From assembly GCA_031296935.1 (NCBI GenBank), contig JAVDPD010000008.1:1-64000 (forward strand): a stretch of DNA of 64,000 nucleotides, in the 5' to 3' direction. Source of the DNA: Cerasicoccus maritimus (GTDB taxonomy: Bacteria; Verrucomicrobiota; Verrucomicrobiia; Opitutales; Cerasicoccaceae). How positions within the stretch are numbered: position 1 is the first letter of the stretch; each line of letters opens with the position of its first letter. Of the stretch, positions 51,942 to 63,111 are shown one piece after another. A model generated the notes under the pieces. That model ran no database searches. It saw nothing but the letters and a program-made list of their open reading frames with translations, and was not told the DNA's origin. Position numbers and translations under genes: made by a program.

Positions 51942-53635
51942 AATTCGACAATTTGCCTCATCTCCGTGCCGAATACAAGCCCGACGAGTAACAATGCTGG
52001 CGGGGCCCCAAAGCGCGCCCAGACTGGCGTGCGTTTGTCAGCCAAGAGCAGCGCCGCGCCGACCATCAGCATGGCCAGTGTGTAGCCGCCGCCTGCCCAG
52101 CGCCACCCCAGCTGCATCGAACTGTCGGGCGCTTTGAGAAAACCTTCGACCAGGGAATCCATGCCAGCGACGAAGACCCAGCTGGCGTGGTTCGCAAAGC
52201 TTGCCACCCAGTCAAGCCCAGCCCAGCCCGCGAGCGCCGAGACCAGGCTGGATGTCATCGCCAGCGGCGCCAGCGAGACCAACGGCACGTTGAGCAGGAA
52301 CGAGCCCGGGGCCAAAACACCAAAGTAGCGAATCGCGAGTGGCGCGCTATAAAGCGTGGCCGCAAAAGAAATGGCGAGCAGGCCAAACAAGCCGCGCGTG
52401 CCCCAGGTCGCGAACTTCTGCCAACGGTTTTGCGAAGCGGGCATAATGAGGCGATATGGCTTGAAGCGCAGTTGCAGCCATTCCTGAAAGGGCGCTCCGT
52501 AAACAATCAGCCCCGCGACGACGGTGTAAGAAAGCTGAAAGCCGGCGCTCCACATTTGCCGCGGGTCGATTAGCAGCACCACCAACGCCGAGCCAGCTAA
52601 AGCCGACAACGGTTGTGGTTTGCGCAGCAGCGCGTAGGCGGTCCAGAAGAAGAACGCCATCCACCACGCGCGAATGGCCGAAGGCGCGGCCCCGGTCACC
52701 TGCACATAGCCCAGCAGCAGCGCGAGCCCGATCCACGGCGTCCATTTACGCGGCACGTGAGCCAGTTTCAGCACAATGCCGATCAAGCCGGCCACGATAC
52801 CGACATGCAAACCGCTCACGGCGAACAAATGCATGGTCCCGCTGGCAATGTAGCGCTCCTTTTGCTGGGCTGTTAGCGCGGTTTTTTCGCCCAACAACAT
52901 GGCCGTCGCAATGCCCGCCAACTGACGCGTGCGCGGGGTCTCGGCACCAATCTGTAGCGCCGCCTGCCATTGCTCATTGATGGCTGCAAACTGCTGGTAT
53001 AGCCTTGGCTGCTTACGCACGACATCGAGCAGGCTGGCTTGCGTGAGTTTGAGGTGGCAACCTTGCTGACGCAGGTAGCCGTCGAAGCCGTCGGGATCAT
53101 TGGGCGTGGGCTCAAGTTTGCCGCGCACCCGAATGATGCTCTCGCGGCCGATCGGTTCTTCCGTGGCATCTTTCCAGCAAAGGAAGTAAATTGGCTGATT
53201 CACGTACTGCTGCGCGAAGTCCGGAGCTGCCACGATGCGCCCAATGCCGGCAACCCGCATTTCCTTACTACGCAGGGCAAAGACGCGGTCGATCTCGATA
53301 TCGACCTCAGCCTCACGGTTGGCCTGAGCGCTGAGGTCGGGCGGGGCGGGAATCCGCAGCGAATAGTACCGCCAACTGCCGAGCGTGACGGTTGCCGCAA
53401 AGAGCAGGCCCCACACGATGAGCAGCGCCTTGGAGTCAGCGCGGAAAACCACGAGTGTCGCCACGATACAGCTAACGATGGTCGCGAGCAGCCAGCCATT
53501 GGCCAACTGGACATGCGGGACATTCGCGGCGATTGCGTAGCCGGCAATCAGCGGAATCAAGAGATACAGCAACGGCGTATGCGCGCCCGACTTCAGGCGA
53601 ATCCGTTCCTCTGGCAGCTCCCCAACCGTATCCAT
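51938..53635 (-). CDS. comEC: ComEC/Rec2-type competence channel lacking the nuclease domain
   Basis: A 565-residue inner-membrane protein. The N-terminal DUF4131-like domain and OB-like loop (about 25-200) lead to the Competence domain (about 215-500) with the conserved AVSGLHVGIVAG at about 274-285 and GAAPSAIRAWWMA at about 319-331. It ends after the last membrane segments; the metallo-beta-lactamase-like nuclease domain found at the C-terminus of long ComEC proteins is absent. Short ComEC forms occur in several phyla, so this may be natural. The frame is intact to the stop. Directly upstream of the small coiled-coil gene. Confidence 0.9.
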   Translation of the reverse strand: MDTVGELPEERIRLKSGAHTPLLYLLIPLIAGYAIAANVPHVQLANGWLLATIVSCIVATLVVFRADSKALLIVWGLLFAATVTLGSWRYYSLRIPAPPDLSAQANREAEVDIEIDRVFALRSKEMRVAGIGRIVAAPDFAQQYVNQPIYFLCWKDATEEPIGRESIIRVRGKLEPTPNDPDGFDGYLRQQGCHLKLTQASLLDVVRKQPRLYQQFAAINEQWQAALQIGAETPRTRQLAGIATAMLLGEKTALTAQQKERYIASGTMHLFAVSGLHVGIVAGLIGIVLKLAHVPRKWTPWIGLALLLGYVQVTGAAPSAIRAWWMAFFFWTAYALLRKPQPLSALAGSALVVLLIDPRQMWSAGFQLSYTVVAGLIVYGAPFQEWLQLRFKPYRLIMPASQNRWQKFATWGTRGLFGLLAISFAATLYSAPLAIRYFGVLAPGSFLLNVPLVSLAPLAMTSSLVSALAGWAGLDWVASFANHASWVFVAGMDSLVEGFLKAPDSSMQLGWRWAGGGYTLAMLMVGAALLLADKRTPVWARFGAPPALLLVGLVFGTEMRQIVEL

Positions 53636-53698
53636 AGATGAGGCAAATAATTAGTGCGGTTTAATGCCAGGGCAATTCGAAAGGCGTGGGGAGGGCAA

Positions 53699-54736
53699 CT
53701 AATCTGTAATGGGCAGTGCGAGAATCAGGCGCCAGTTAGTAGCGTCAATTTTGGTGGACAGAATGGTGCGTCCGTCTTGCTGAAAGCGAACGACCTTTTG
53801 CCCGTGCTTGGTGGACAAGACCGCGCTCGTGGCATCTTTGATCCAAGTGTGTTCCGATGAAACGGCTGCTGACTGCTTCGGCCAGAACGGGCTATCTTTC
53901 GGCAAATAATACAAGACCGCGGCTTGGTGCTTCGTGTTCACGGATTGCAGCTCTGCGGCTAAATCTGGTTCACTGATGTCGATAACCAGTCCGGTGTCGT
54001 CCACGATGTAGGCCACGGCGTCCGGCAAGTCTACGAGACTTTGCAATACAGAGTTAGTGAGCTGCTTCAGCGTGATGTCGCGTGAAACAACGGCCACGGG
54101 CTCATCTTGAACAAAGACGGGCGTCGAAACGGTGATCATCATCCCCGCGCCCACGAGGTCTAGATACGGCGGACTCCAGCCAGGTTTACGATTTTTGAAG
54201 TCTGCGCAGGTGTAGAAGATTTGCTTGGTCGGCGGGTAGTTGTTCACCGCTTCGTCGATTGGCAAATACGGGTAAATCAGCATGAGCTCGTCGCTGGTCG
54301 TAATATAGACCCATGAGAAATTAAAGCTCTTGTAAGCAGTGCCAAACGATGAGGAAATGATGCCAAGGTTGTTGAGTTGATACGCTATTGAGTCGTCCAA
54401 CGGCTTGCTTCCGTAATAGTAAAACGACGGCACGGGATCCTGGGATTTGAGTTTCGTTTTGGCGGGATCGAAACAGAACGCTGTCGTTTTGCCCTTGCTC
54501 TCACTGATACTCTGCCAGAAGTCCAACATGCTGTCGCCTGATGTATCGGGGTGTTCACACAGACGTAGATATTCGTCAGCAAGGGCTACCGTGCTTTGCG
54601 CAACGTAGCCAAAGGTGTCGTTCACGCGCGCGGCGGATGACTCAAGCAACAGATCGTAGGCGTCCGCGGGTTTGGCGGCGTGGACTTGAGTGGCGAGCAG
54701 GCAGAGGAGGAGAAGGGAGAGATGGCGAAGGATCAT
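53699..54736 (-). CDS. Periplasmic Cache-domain protein
   Basis: A 345-residue exported protein: a signal peptide (HLSLLLLCLLATQVHA) followed by a double-Cache-like extracellular sensor fold, with FNFSWVYITTSDELMLIYPY at about 140-159 in short form (SWVYITTSDELMLIYPY), GAGMMITVSTPVFVQ, and SRDITLKQL in a typical position. Unlike Cache sensors it has no second membrane span and no output domain, so it is soluble in the periplasm. Probably a ligand-binding component of an unknown system. Stop is 62 bp from comEC start, on the same strand. Confidence 0.8.
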   Translation of the reverse strand: MILRHLSLLLLCLLATQVHAAKPADAYDLLLESSAARVNDTFGYVAQSTVALADEYLRLCEHPDTSGDSMLDFWQSISESKGKTTAFCFDPAKTKLKSQDPVPSFYYYGSKPLDDSIAYQLNNLGIISSSFGTAYKSFNFSWVYITTSDELMLIYPYLPIDEAVNNYPPTKQIFYTCADFKNRKPGWSPPYLDLVGAGMMITVSTPVFVQDEPVAVVSRDITLKQLTNSVLQSLVDLPDAVAYIVDDTGLVIDISEPDLAAELQSVNTKHQAAVLYYLPKDSPFWPKQSAAVSSEHTWIKDATSAVLSTKHGQKVVRFQQDGRTILSTKIDATNWRLILALPITD

Positions 54737-54743
54737 GGCGTTG

Positions 54744-55613
54744 TCAGAGTTGGGCCAGTCGCTTTTGGACCGCTGGTTTGTCTTCGGGATACGTCACACC
54801 GAACCACTCACCACTGGTTGGCAAGACTACGCATTGGGCTTCGCCGCGCTGGATGAGATCGTCGACGACGGTCGGTATGTAGCATTCAGACTTCATCTCC
54901 GAGCCGTGCTCTTTGAGGAACGCCGTAAAGTGCGCTTCCAGCACGTCAAAGAAGCTCGGCGCAAAGACCCAGAAATTCATCGAAACCAAGGCATCGTGCG
55001 GAATGACTACGTCAGCGCCGGTGAGGTTCGCGCCGCGAATCACGCCGGCGCGCTCGGCAATGCCGGTGTGCTCTTCCACGGTCTGCAAAAGCTCGCCATC
55101 GAGGCGGCAGACGCCACGATTCACCGAGCCATGCGGCGAGAGCGTGTTGACGATCGGGTAGCCGACCATGGCGCATTGGCTGGCGTCGATGGCGGGATTG
55201 GCTGCGAGGTAGTCGATCACGCGCTGGTAGGCGTCGCTGCCATAGTAGTCGTCGGCATTGATCGCAACAAAGGGATCGCTGACCACCTGACGCGCGGCGC
55301 GAATGGCGTGCGCGGTGCCCCAGGGCTTCACGCGGCCTTCGGGGACCGAAAAACCACTGGGCAGATCAGTCAGCTCTTGGAAGGCGTATTCGACCTCCAG
55401 CTTGTCCATGTTGCGGTTGCCAACGTTGGCTTTAAACGCATCGGCGAAGTCACGGCGAATGACAAACACGACCTTTTTAAAGCCTGCCTTGGCGGCGTCG
55501 TGGATCGAATAATCCAGTAGCGTTTCGCCGTTGGGCCCCATCGGGTCCAATTGTTTGAGGCCGCCATAACGGCTGCCCATGCCAGCAGCCAAAACAAGTA
55601 AAGTGGGTTTCAT
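54744..55613 (-). CDS. Sugar-nucleotidyltransferase-like protein
   Basis: A 289-residue NTP-transferase-fold protein. The N-terminal VLAAGMGSRYGGLKQLDPM (about 6-24) is the nucleotide-binding G-x-G-x-R loop with Lys, and the Asp-rich AINADDYYG (about 118-126) is the metal site. Downstream LIQRGEAQCVVLPTSGEWFGV keeps the sugar-side motif. It resembles glucose-1-phosphate or mannose-1-phosphate transferases but the sugar is not determinable. The ATG at 55613 follows standard length; TTG at 55622 would only add three residues. Followed by the Cache gene 7 bp downstream. Confidence 0.88.
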   Translation of the reverse strand: MKPTLLVLAAGMGSRYGGLKQLDPMGPNGETLLDYSIHDAAKAGFKKVVFVIRRDFADAFKANVGNRNMDKLEVEYAFQELTDLPSGFSVPEGRVKPWGTAHAIRAARQVVSDPFVAINADDYYGSDAYQRVIDYLAANPAIDASQCAMVGYPIVNTLSPHGSVNRGVCRLDGELLQTVEEHTGIAERAGVIRGANLTGADVVIPHDALVSMNFWVFAPSFFDVLEAHFTAFLKEHGSEMKSECYIPTVVDDLIQRGEAQCVVLPTSGEWFGVTYPEDKPAVQKRLAQL

Positions 55614-55670
55614 AGCTGGCAATTACTCAAGCGGACCACCGCCTCAACGCAATGCCTTTTGTGTTAAACA

Positions 55671-55701
55671 AAAGCGGCGCTGCCCGAAGACAACGCCGCT
55701 T
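55671..55701 (-). terminator. UUCG-loop terminator of gltBD
   Basis: On the - strand, aagcggcg..ttcg..cgccgctttt forms a stem of 13 pairs closed by a TTCG tetraloop and followed by ttttgttt. It lies 22 bases after the gltD stop at 55723. Confidence 0.9.
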
Positions 55702-55722
55702 GGTAAAACTGTATTCGCCAGC

Positions 55723-57213
55723 TTAGGGCAGGGTGGTGACGCCCATCAGGTAGCGATCGACTTCGCGGGCGGCGCCGCGGCCTTCGTTGATCGCCCAGAC
55801 AACGAGGCTCTGTCCACGACGGCAGTCACCGGCGGCAAAGACGCCCTCGACGTTGGTCGTGTAAACTTCGTGGTCGGCCTTGATGTTCGAGCGCGGATCG
55901 GTATCGAGACCGAGCTGCTCGACAACGGTTTGCTCCGGCCCGAGGAAGCCCATAGCGAGGGTCGCCAGCTGCGCCGGAATGGTGCGACGGGTGTCTTCAA
56001 GCTTCTTCGGCGCAAAGCGGCCTTGTTCGTCCTTGACCCACTCGATGTTGACGATGTTCAGGCCGGCGAGGTTGCCGTTGCCGTCGTCGACAAAGTTTTC
56101 CGTCATCACGAGGTACTCGCGCGGATCTTCGCCCTGAAGCGCCTTGGCTTCTTCCTGGCCGTAGTCCATGCGGTAAATCTTGGGCCATTCCGGCCAGGGG
56201 TTGTCGTCCTGACGCTCTTCCGGAGGACGCGGCATGATCTCAAGCTGGATCACGCTCTTGGCGCCGTGGCGGATGGAGGTGCCGACGCAGTCAGTGCCGG
56301 TGTCGCCACCGCCGATGACGACGACGTCCTTGCCCTCAGCATTGATCTCCGGCAGCGAGCCGTCGAAGTTGTGGTCTAGCTGGTGCTTGGTGTTGCCGGT
56401 CAGAAACTCCATCGCGAAGTAAACGCCGTTGAGGTCGCGGCCCGGGATCGGCAGGTCACGCGGCTTGGTGGCACCGGTGGTGAATAGCACGGCGTCGAAG
56501 TCCTTCTGGAGCTGGGTCGCAGTGATGTCCTTGCCGATTTCGGTGTTGGTCTTGAAGGTCACGCCTTCTTCCGTCATCAGCTTAACGCGGCGGAGAACGA
56601 CTTCCTCCTTGTCGAGCTTCATGTTCGGAATGCCATACATCAGCAGGCCGCCAATGCGGTCAGCGCGCTCGAAGACGGTCACGTTGTGTCCAGCCTGATT
56701 GAGCTGGTCAGCGGCGGCGAGGCCAGCAGGGCCGGAGCCGACGACGGCGACAGTCTTGCCGGTGCGCGTCTCGGGCGGGTTCGGGGTCATCCAACCTTTT
56801 TCCCAGCCGGTGTCGATGATGGCGCACTCGATGTTCTTGATGGTCACGGGCGGCTCGATCACGCCGAGCACGCAGGAGCCTTCGCACGGGGCGGGGCACA
56901 CACGGCCAGTAAACTCGGGGAAGTTGTTGGTCTTCGACAGACGCTCCAGCGCCTCCTTCCAACGGCCACGGTAAACGAGGTCATTCCACTCGGGAATGAG
57001 GTTGTTTACGGGGCAGCCGCTGGCCATGCCCGACACGAGGTGTCCGGTGTGGCAGAAGGGGGTGCCGCAGTCCATGCAACGCGAGCCCTGCGACTTGATG
57101 TCTGCTTCCTCGGGATGCACTTTGAACTCTTTCCAGTTCTTAATGCGCTCCGTCGGCGCGATCTCGCTCACGGTCTTGCGTTCGACTTCCAGGAATCCGG
57201 TTGGTTTACCCAT
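55723..57213 (-). CDS. gltD: Glutamate synthase small subunit
   Basis: The beta subunit of NADPH-dependent glutamate synthase, passing electrons from NADPH through FAD and iron-sulfur clusters to GltB. A 496-residue protein with the [4Fe-4S] cysteine region [15 protein letters not shown] at about 43-57, continuing with [10 protein letters not shown] and [12 protein letters not shown] at about 106-117. The FAD motif is [15 protein letters not shown] at about 156-170 and the NADPH-binding motif [14 protein letters not shown] at about 295-308. gltB is 96 bp upstream on the same strand. Confidence 0.97.
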   Translation of the reverse strand: MGKPTGFLEVERKTVSEIAPTERIKNWKEFKVHPEEADIKSQGSRCMDCGTPFCHTGHLVSGMASGCPVNNLIPEWNDLVYRGRWKEALERLSKTNNFPEFTGRVCPAPCEGSCVLGVIEPPVTIKNIECAIIDTGWEKGWMTPNPPETRTGKTVAVVGSGPAGLAAADQLNQAGHNVTVFERADRIGGLLMYGIPNMKLDKEEVVLRRVKLMTEEGVTFKTNTEIGKDITATQLQKDFDAVLFTTGATKPRDLPIPGRDLNGVYFAMEFLTGNTKHQLDHNFDGSLPEINAEGKDVVVIGGGDTGTDCVGTSIRHGAKSVIQLEIMPRPPEERQDDNPWPEWPKIYRMDYGQEEAKALQGEDPREYLVMTENFVDDGNGNLAGLNIVNIEWVKDEQGRFAPKKLEDTRRTIPAQLATLAMGFLGPEQTVVEQLGLDTDPRSNIKADHEVYTTNVEGVFAAGDCRRGQSLVVWAINEGRGAAREVDRYLMGVTTLP

Positions 57214-57309
57214 AATTAATACAATTCAAAATTCAAAAGGATAAATGCAAAAACAAACGATCATTCAGTCGGGTTTTAGCATTTTGAATTTATAATTTTG
57301 CCTTTCCGA

Positions 57310-60300
57310 TTAGTTTCCGCCGACGCGGGAGAGGTCGTTCATGTTTGCTTCGAATGCCGCCATGGCTGCTTCGTCGCCCGAGAGGCCTTGCTCTTCCACC
57401 TTTTTGAAGGCGTTGAGCATGCGCTCGTAGTCGGCCGGTAGCACCTTGATGAACTTCGAGCTGACTTCGCTCCAGTTATCGAGGATTTCCTGGCCGCGAG
57501 GCGAGTTGGTGTATTCCACGTGCTTGGCGATCTCGGCGCGGACGGACTCGATTTCTGAGTCGCCGCATTCGATCAGCTCGTAGACATTGACCATGCTCGC
57601 ATTGAGGTTGGTGCGGAAGTCGCCATCGATGTCGTAGACGTAAGCCACGCCGCCGGACATGCCTGCTGCGAAGTTACGGCCTGTCTTGCCGAGGCAGATT
57701 ACCTGACCACCGGTCATGTATTCGCAACCGTGGTCACCCACGCCTTCAACGACGGTGTGGACACCGGAGTTGCGGACGCAGAAACGTTCGCCAGCGATGC
57801 CGTTGATGTAAGCCTTGCCTTCGGTGGCGCCGTAGAATGCGACGTTGCCGACGATGATGTTTTCCTCGGGCTTGAACTCGGAACCCTTCGGCGGGTAAAC
57901 GATGATCTTTGCGCCGGAAACGCCCTTGCCGATGTAGTCATTGGCGTCGCCTTCGAGCTCAAAGGTCATGCCCTTGGGGCAGAACGCGCCCAGCGACTGA
58001 CCCGCGCTGCCTTGGAAGTGCAGGTGGATCGTGTCATCGGGAAGGCCAGCGGAACCGTAGCGACGGGTCAACTCTGAGCCGGTGATGGTGCCCACTACGC
58101 GGTTGATGTTGATGATTGGCAGGGTCAGTTTGACCTTGTCACCCTTGTCAAGCGCGGGCTTGCAGAGCGTGAGCAGGTGGGTGTTGTCCAGGGCCTTGTC
58201 GAGGCCGTGGTCCTGATCCTTGCTACAGTAGGTGCCGACGGTGTCATCGACATCCGGCTTGTGGAAGATGCTGGTCAGGTCGACGCCCTTGGCTTTCCAG
58301 TGGTTGACGGCCTTGGCGGTGTCCAGAGCCTCAACGTGGCCAACCATCTCATTGACGGTGCGGAAGCCCAGCTCGGCCATGATCTCGCGCATTTCCATGG
58401 CGATGAACTTCATGAAGTTGACTGTGTGTTCAGGCTTGCCGGTGAACTTCTTGCGCAGTCGTGGGTCTTGTGTGGCGACGCCGACCGGGCAGGTGTTTTT
58501 TTGACAAACACGCATCATGAGGCAGCCCATGGTGACGAGCGGAGCGGTGGCAAAACCGTATTCTTCCGCGCCGAGCAGCGTTGCAATGGCAACATCGCGA
58601 CCGGTCTTGAGCTGGCCGTCGGTCTCGACGATCACGCGGCTGCGCAGGTCGTTGAGCAGAAGGATTTGGTTGGTTTCAGCCAAGCCAAGTTCCCACGGAG
58701 CGCCGGCATTGTAGATCGAAGAGGTCGGGGACGCGCCCGTGCCGCCGTCGTGACCGGCGATCAGGATGACGTCCGCATGGCCCTTGGCCACACCCGAGGC
58801 AATCGTGCCGACGCCGACTTCCGCCACCAGCTTCACGTTGACGCGGGCATTGACGTTGGCGTTCTTCAGGTCGTGGACGAGTTCCGCGAGGTCCTCAATC
58901 GAGTAAATATCGTGGTGCGGAGGCGGGGAGACGAGGCCGACACCCGGAGTCGAGTGGCGAACCTTGGCCACCCACGGGTAAACCTTGGAGCCTGGCAGCT
59001 CGCCGCCTTCACCCGGCTTTGCACCTTGGGAAACCTTGATCTGCAGTTCGTCGGAGTTGACCAGGTATTCGCTGGTCACGCCAAAGCGGCCCGAGGCAAC
59101 CTGCTTGATCGCCGAGCGCTTGCTGTCGCCATTGGGCATCGGCTTGAAGCGTTCCGGGTCTTCGCCGCCTTCACCGGTGTTGGACTTGCCGCCCACACGG
59201 TTCATGGCGATGGCGAGCGTCTCGTGCGCTTCCTGCGAAATGGAGCCATAGGACATCGCGCCGGTCTTGAAGCGCTTCATGATGGCTTCGATCGGCTCAA
59301 CTTCTTCCAGCGGGATCGACTTGCGGTCCTTGAACTTCATGAGGCCGCGCAGCGTGGCGAGGTTCTCACTCTGGTCGTTCACGAGGCGTGAGTATTCCTT
59401 GAAGGTCTCGTAATTGCCGGTGCGGACAGCCTTTTGCAGCGTGTGAATGGTCTTCGGGTTGAAGAGGTGATATTCACCTTCGCGGCGCCACTGATACATG
59501 CCGCCCGGGTCCAGCGCGATTTCGGAGTCGTCGATGTGGCGATCCGGGAATGCCTTGTTGTGGCGGCGGAGGGTTTCCTCTGTGATCGCCTCAATGTCCG
59601 AGCCTTCAATGCGGGTTGCAGTGCCAGTGAAGTACTTGCTGATGACGTCGCTGGTCAGGCCGATGGCCTCGAAGATCTGTGCACCGCGGTAGGATGCGAC
59701 GGTCGAGATGCCCATCTTGGCCATCGTCTTAACGACACCCTTGATCGAGCCCTTCAGGTAGTTGTAAATCGCCTTGTCGAGCTCCATGTCGAGCATGTCG
59801 TCTTCGATCATCTTGTGGAGCGATTCGAAGGCCATATACGGGTTGATCGCGTCAGCGCCGTAGCCGAGGAGGGTGGCAAAGTGGTGAACTTCGCGCGCTT
59901 CGCCGGATTCCAGGATGATGGAAGCGCGTGTGCGGGTGCCCTTACGGACCAAGTGGTGGTGCAAGCCGCCCATGATGAGCAGGGTCGGGATCGCGGCTTT
60001 GTCCTTGCTGACGTTGCGGTCCGAAATGATCAGCACATTGATGCCCTTTTTGATCGCGGCATCGGCTTCCTTGCAGACGGCGGCAATTGCCTTTTCGAGG
60101 CCGGCGCCGCCCTTGTTGGTCGGAAACAGAGCGTCAATCGTGGTCGACTTAAAGCCGTCTGCTTCGATCTCGCGCAGTTTGGCGAGGTCGTTGTTGTCGA
60201 TCAGCGGGGAGGCCAGGCGCACCATGCGGCAGGACTTCGGGCCGGGTTCGAGGAGGTTGCCCTCGGAGCCGATGAAGGTGTCTGTCGCGGTGACGAGCTC

Positions 60301-61974
60301 TTCGCGGATACAGTCAAGCGCCGGGTTGGTCACCTGGGCGAAGATCTGCTTGAAGTAAGAGTAGAGGTGCTTCGACTTGTTCGAGAGCACGGCCAACGGG
60401 GTGTCGTTGCCCATCGAACCAATCGGCTGCACGCCCTTTTCGGCTGTCGGCCCAAGCACGAAGCGCAGGTCCTCGTAAGTGTAGCCGAAAGCGTGCTGAC
60501 GCTGGAGAATGCCGTCTGCCTTGGGGCACTTGGCTTCCTTCGGCTCGGGTAAGTCGGTCACCTGAATGCGGTTTTCCTTGAGCCACTCGCCATAGGGGTT
60601 CGCATTGTAAACGCGCTCCTTGACTTCGTTGTCCGGGATGATGCGGCCTTCCTTCATGTCCACGAGGAACATGCGGCCCGGCTGCAAGCGGCCCTTCTTG
60701 ACCACCGTCAGCGGATCGAGATCCGGGATAACGCCCACTTCAGACGCCATGATGACAAGGTCGTCCTTGGTGACGTAGTAACGGCTCGGACGCAGACCAT
60801 TGCGGTCGAGCGATGCGCCAATCTGGTAGCCATCGGAGAAAGTAATCGAGGCCGGGCCGTCCCACGGCTCCATCAGGCAGGCGTGGAATTCGTAGAATGC
60901 CTTTTTGGCTTCGTTCATCGATTCATGACGCTCCCAAGGCTCGGGAATCATCATCATCATGGCGTGGGTCAGGTCGTAACCGCCCAAGTGCATGAATTCC
61001 AACACGTTGTCGAGGCGAGCGGAGTCGGAGCCGTCTTCGTTAATGACGGGGAATACCTTCTCGATGTCCTTGAATACCTTGGACTTGCACAGCTTTTGGC
61101 GGGCCTTCATCCAGTTGACATTGCCCATGACCGTGTTGATTTCACCGTTGTGGGCGATGAAACGGTTCGGGTGGGCGCGCGGCCAGCTCGGGAAGGTGTT
61201 GGTCGAGAAGCGGGTGTGCATCAGGGCCAGCGCCGACTCGAAGTCCGGATCGTGGAAATCTTCGAAGTATTCGGAGAGCTGGCACGGGGTGAGCATGCCC
61301 TTGTAGACCATGGTGCGGCCGGAGAGGCTCGTCACGTAAATGTATTCGCTGCCGGGGAATGTGCTGGACTTGGTGCCGTGGACGTTGCCGTAGCTTTCCA
61401 GCATTTCATTGTTCTTGATGGCGTTGACCGCGCGGCGGCGGATCACGTAAAGCTTGCGCTCCCAATCGAGGTCGTCGGTGATGGACTCATCGCGGCCAAT
61501 GAAGATCTGCTTCATGCAGGGTTCGTAGCTGCCGGAAATCTTGCCGAGGATCTCGCTTTTGACCGGCACCGTGCGCCAGCCGAGGAACTTTTGGCCTTCT
61601 TCGGCAACGACCGATTCAAAGACTTCCATCGCCGAATCGCGCTCACTGGCGTTAGGGGACATGAAAACGATGCCCGCGCCGTATTGGCCTTCGGGGGGGA
61701 GGTCCACGCCTTTTTCCGCCATCGCCTTGCGGAGGAACTTGTCCGGCATCTGGATGAAAATACCCGCGCCATCACCTGTGTCCGGCTCAGCGCCAGCGCC
61801 GCCACGGTGATCCATGTGGGTATTCATCGTGAGCGTTTTTAAGATGATGTCATGCGAGCGTTTGCCCTTCAAGTGGGCAATAAAGCCAACGCCGCAGGAA
61901 TCGTGTTCCTGCTGCGGGTTCCAGAGGCCTTGTGGTTCAGGCCAGCCTAGCGGTGTCTTTGGCGCGTCAGACAT
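57310..61974 (-). CDS. gltB: Glutamate synthase large subunit
   Basis: Large subunit of glutamate synthase (GOGAT), which takes the amide of glutamine and 2-oxoglutarate to give two glutamates. The 1554-residue product has the N-terminal glutaminase: catalytic Cys27 in HDSCGVGF, which needs removal of a 26-residue leader. A central domain, then the FMN-binding synthase barrel (about 835-1210: [41 protein letters not shown], seen as [12 protein letters not shown]) and the 3Fe-4S cysteines ([10 protein letters not shown]). The Gly-rich GXGXG beta-helix lies at the C-terminus. A sigma-70-like promoter precedes it. Ammonium assimilation is thus complete with glutamine synthetase elsewhere. Confidence 0.98.
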   Translation of the reverse strand: MSDAPKTPLGWPEPQGLWNPQQEHDSCGVGFIAHLKGKRSHDIILKTLTMNTHMDHRGGAGAEPDTGDGAGIFIQMPDKFLRKAMAEKGVDLPPEGQYGAGIVFMSPNASERDSAMEVFESVVAEEGQKFLGWRTVPVKSEILGKISGSYEPCMKQIFIGRDESITDDLDWERKLYVIRRRAVNAIKNNEMLESYGNVHGTKSSTFPGSEYIYVTSLSGRTMVYKGMLTPCQLSEYFEDFHDPDFESALALMHTRFSTNTFPSWPRAHPNRFIAHNGEINTVMGNVNWMKARQKLCKSKVFKDIEKVFPVINEDGSDSARLDNVLEFMHLGGYDLTHAMMMMIPEPWERHESMNEAKKAFYEFHACLMEPWDGPASITFSDGYQIGASLDRNGLRPSRYYVTKDDLVIMASEVGVIPDLDPLTVVKKGRLQPGRMFLVDMKEGRIIPDNEVKERVYNANPYGEWLKENRIQVTDLPEPKEAKCPKADGILQRQHAFGYTYEDLRFVLGPTAEKGVQPIGSMGNDTPLAVLSNKSKHLYSYFKQIFAQVTNPALDCIREELVTATDTFIGSEGNLLEPGPKSCRMVRLASPLIDNNDLAKLREIEADGFKSTTIDALFPTNKGGAGLEKAIAAVCKEADAAIKKGINVLIISDRNVSKDKAAIPTLLIMGGLHHHLVRKGTRTRASIILESGEAREVHHFATLLGYGADAINPYMAFESLHKMIEDDMLDMELDKAIYNYLKGSIKGVVKTMAKMGISTVASYRGAQIFEAIGLTSDVISKYFTGTATRIEGSDIEAITEETLRRHNKAFPDRHIDDSEIALDPGGMYQWRREGEYHLFNPKTIHTLQKAVRTGNYETFKEYSRLVNDQSENLATLRGLMKFKDRKSIPLEEVEPIEAIMKRFKTGAMSYGSISQEAHETLAIAMNRVGGKSNTGEGGEDPERFKPMPNGDSKRSAIKQVASGRFGVTSEYLVNSDELQIKVSQGAKPGEGGELPGSKVYPWVAKVRHSTPGVGLVSPPPHHDIYSIEDLAELVHDLKNANVNARVNVKLVAEVGVGTIASGVAKGHADVILIAGHDGGTGASPTSSIYNAGAPWELGLAETNQILLLNDLRSRVIVETDGQLKTGRDVAIATLLGAEEYGFATAPLVTMGCLMMRVCQKNTCPVGVATQDPRLRKKFTGKPEHTVNFMKFIAMEMREIMAELGFRTVNEMVGHVEALDTAKAVNHWKAKGVDLTSIFHKPDVDDTVGTYCSKDQDHGLDKALDNTHLLTLCKPALDKGDKVKLTLPIININRVVGTITGSELTRRYGSAGLPDDTIHLHFQGSAGQSLGAFCPKGMTFELEGDANDYIGKGVSGAKIIVYPPKGSEFKPEENIIVGNVAFYGATEGKAYINGIAGERFCVRNSGVHTVVEGVGDHGCEYMTGGQVICLGKTGRNFAAGMSGGVAYVYDIDGDFRTNLNASMVNVYELIECGDSEIESVRAEIAKHVEYTNSPRGQEILDNWSEVSSKFIKVLPADYERMLNAFKKVEEQGLSGDEAAMAAFEANMNDLSRVGGN

Positions 61975-61990
61975 AAAGCGATGCGTATAT

Positions 61991-62019
61991 ATTATAAGAT
62001 TAGAGTTCAGCTATATGAA
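61991..62019 (-). promoter_or_regulatory. Putative gltB promoter
   Basis: On the - strand a TTCATA box (62019-62014) is separated by exactly 17 bases from a perfect TATAAT (61996-61991). Transcription would begin about 10 bases before the gltB ATG at 61974, leaving a very short leader. Confidence 0.5.
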
Positions 62020-62230
62020 GCAGGGCATGTGCCCGCGGAGTCCTGCAACTAATTGATTCATGCGGCGGACCGCAGGTCAACCTCAGGAAAGCATTAGCAT
62101 GTGTGCAGAGTGTCCCATAATGGGGAGCGTCAGAAATTTGGGTGCATTCTGTTAAAATGCAAAAACTTTTTCGGTTTGAGAATTAGTCTCACTCATTTGG
62201 AGCGTCAAAATGGCGCATGTGGGCAGTGGA

Positions 62231-63058
62231 TTATTGCTTTTCAAGCTCTACTAGGTGGTCCCAGCGTTTCACGAAGGTATGGTTGTAACCAGTAGCGGCG
62301 GGTGTACGACTCATGCTGGAAAGAAAACCGCTGTCGGGTTCGCCTCTTATGGATACATCGATCCAATCTTCGCCTCGTTGCTCAGAATATTTCACCTCAA
62401 CATAGCGGGTTTGGGTCAGCTCCCAAAAGGGACGCCCATAGAGCTTTGCCACGAAATCAGCCTGCTCTTCGTCCATGTATTGACGTGATTTGGCCAGAAA
62501 TGCGTCTGACAGTTCACTGGACATGGGCGGAATTTCAATGCTGACGCCGCCATTTTCCATTTCAGTCGTAATCGCATTTGCCTGCTCCCAGTTCCGCACG
62601 TCGTGCAGTAATTGCTTTCGGTCGCTTTCGAGCTGTTCGTAGGCCTCGGCGTCGATGCCCGAAACGATGAGCAACGTATCGGTTAGCTGGAGGTCATCGC
62701 GGCTGATTGGTTTAATATTTACGCCTTGAAACTGCCAGTCGTCCATTGCCTCGCGAAACCACTCATATGCGCGCTTGCCGGCGTCGGCCTGCTTGAGCTC
62801 TTTTTCCAACTGTTGGCGCAGGCGTGTTTCCTCGGCAAGCTGGTCGCGCAGCAGGCGGTTTTGCGCTTCTAAAGCAGTGGTCGCGGCGTCATTGGTTGGC
62901 GCAGGCTGCATCAGCTCCGCGGTGGGCAGGGCTTCTGGGGACAGCTTTTCAGCTGGCTCAGTTTGAGCTCCGCCAGAGCGGCCTACCCAAAATCCGGCCA
63001 CAAACAGGGCTGCGGCCAGAGATATCATCGTAATCGTAGGCAGTGGCTTCATTGCCAT
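62231..63058 (-). CDS. Membrane-anchored coiled-coil protein of unknown function
   Basis: A 275-residue protein with an N-terminal hydrophobic helix (about 9-26, TITMISLAAALFVAGFWVG) that is probably an uncleaved anchor, a Pro/Ala/Thr spacer, a coiled coil (about 60-95, RLLRDQLAEETRLRQQLEKEL) and a C-terminal globular region with two WE/YW-type aromatic stretches. No known domain. The start could be Met1 or Met3. It lies 53 bp downstream of the secretion F-like gene on the same strand and may be part of the same system. Confidence 0.65.
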   Translation of the reverse strand: MAMKPLPTITMISLAAALFVAGFWVGRSGGAQTEPAEKLSPEALPTAELMQPAPTNDAATTALEAQNRLLRDQLAEETRLRQQLEKELKQADAGKRAYEWFREAMDDWQFQGVNIKPISRDDLQLTDTLLIVSGIDAEAYEQLESDRKQLLHDVRNWEQANAITTEMENGGVSIEIPPMSSELSDAFLAKSRQYMDEEQADFVAKLYGRPFWELTQTRYVEVKYSEQRGEDWIDVSIRGEPDSGFLSSMSRTPAATGYNHTFVKRWDHLVELEKQ

Positions 63059-63111
63059 GAATCATGATGCGTTGTCCGCAATCATGACAAGCGCGGAATG
63101 CAGTATCTCCG

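Noticed and set aside
58177..61842. Three long + strand frames within gltB (58177-59391, 59434-60552, 60883-61842)
   Set aside because: All antisense to the unmistakable gltB reading frame.
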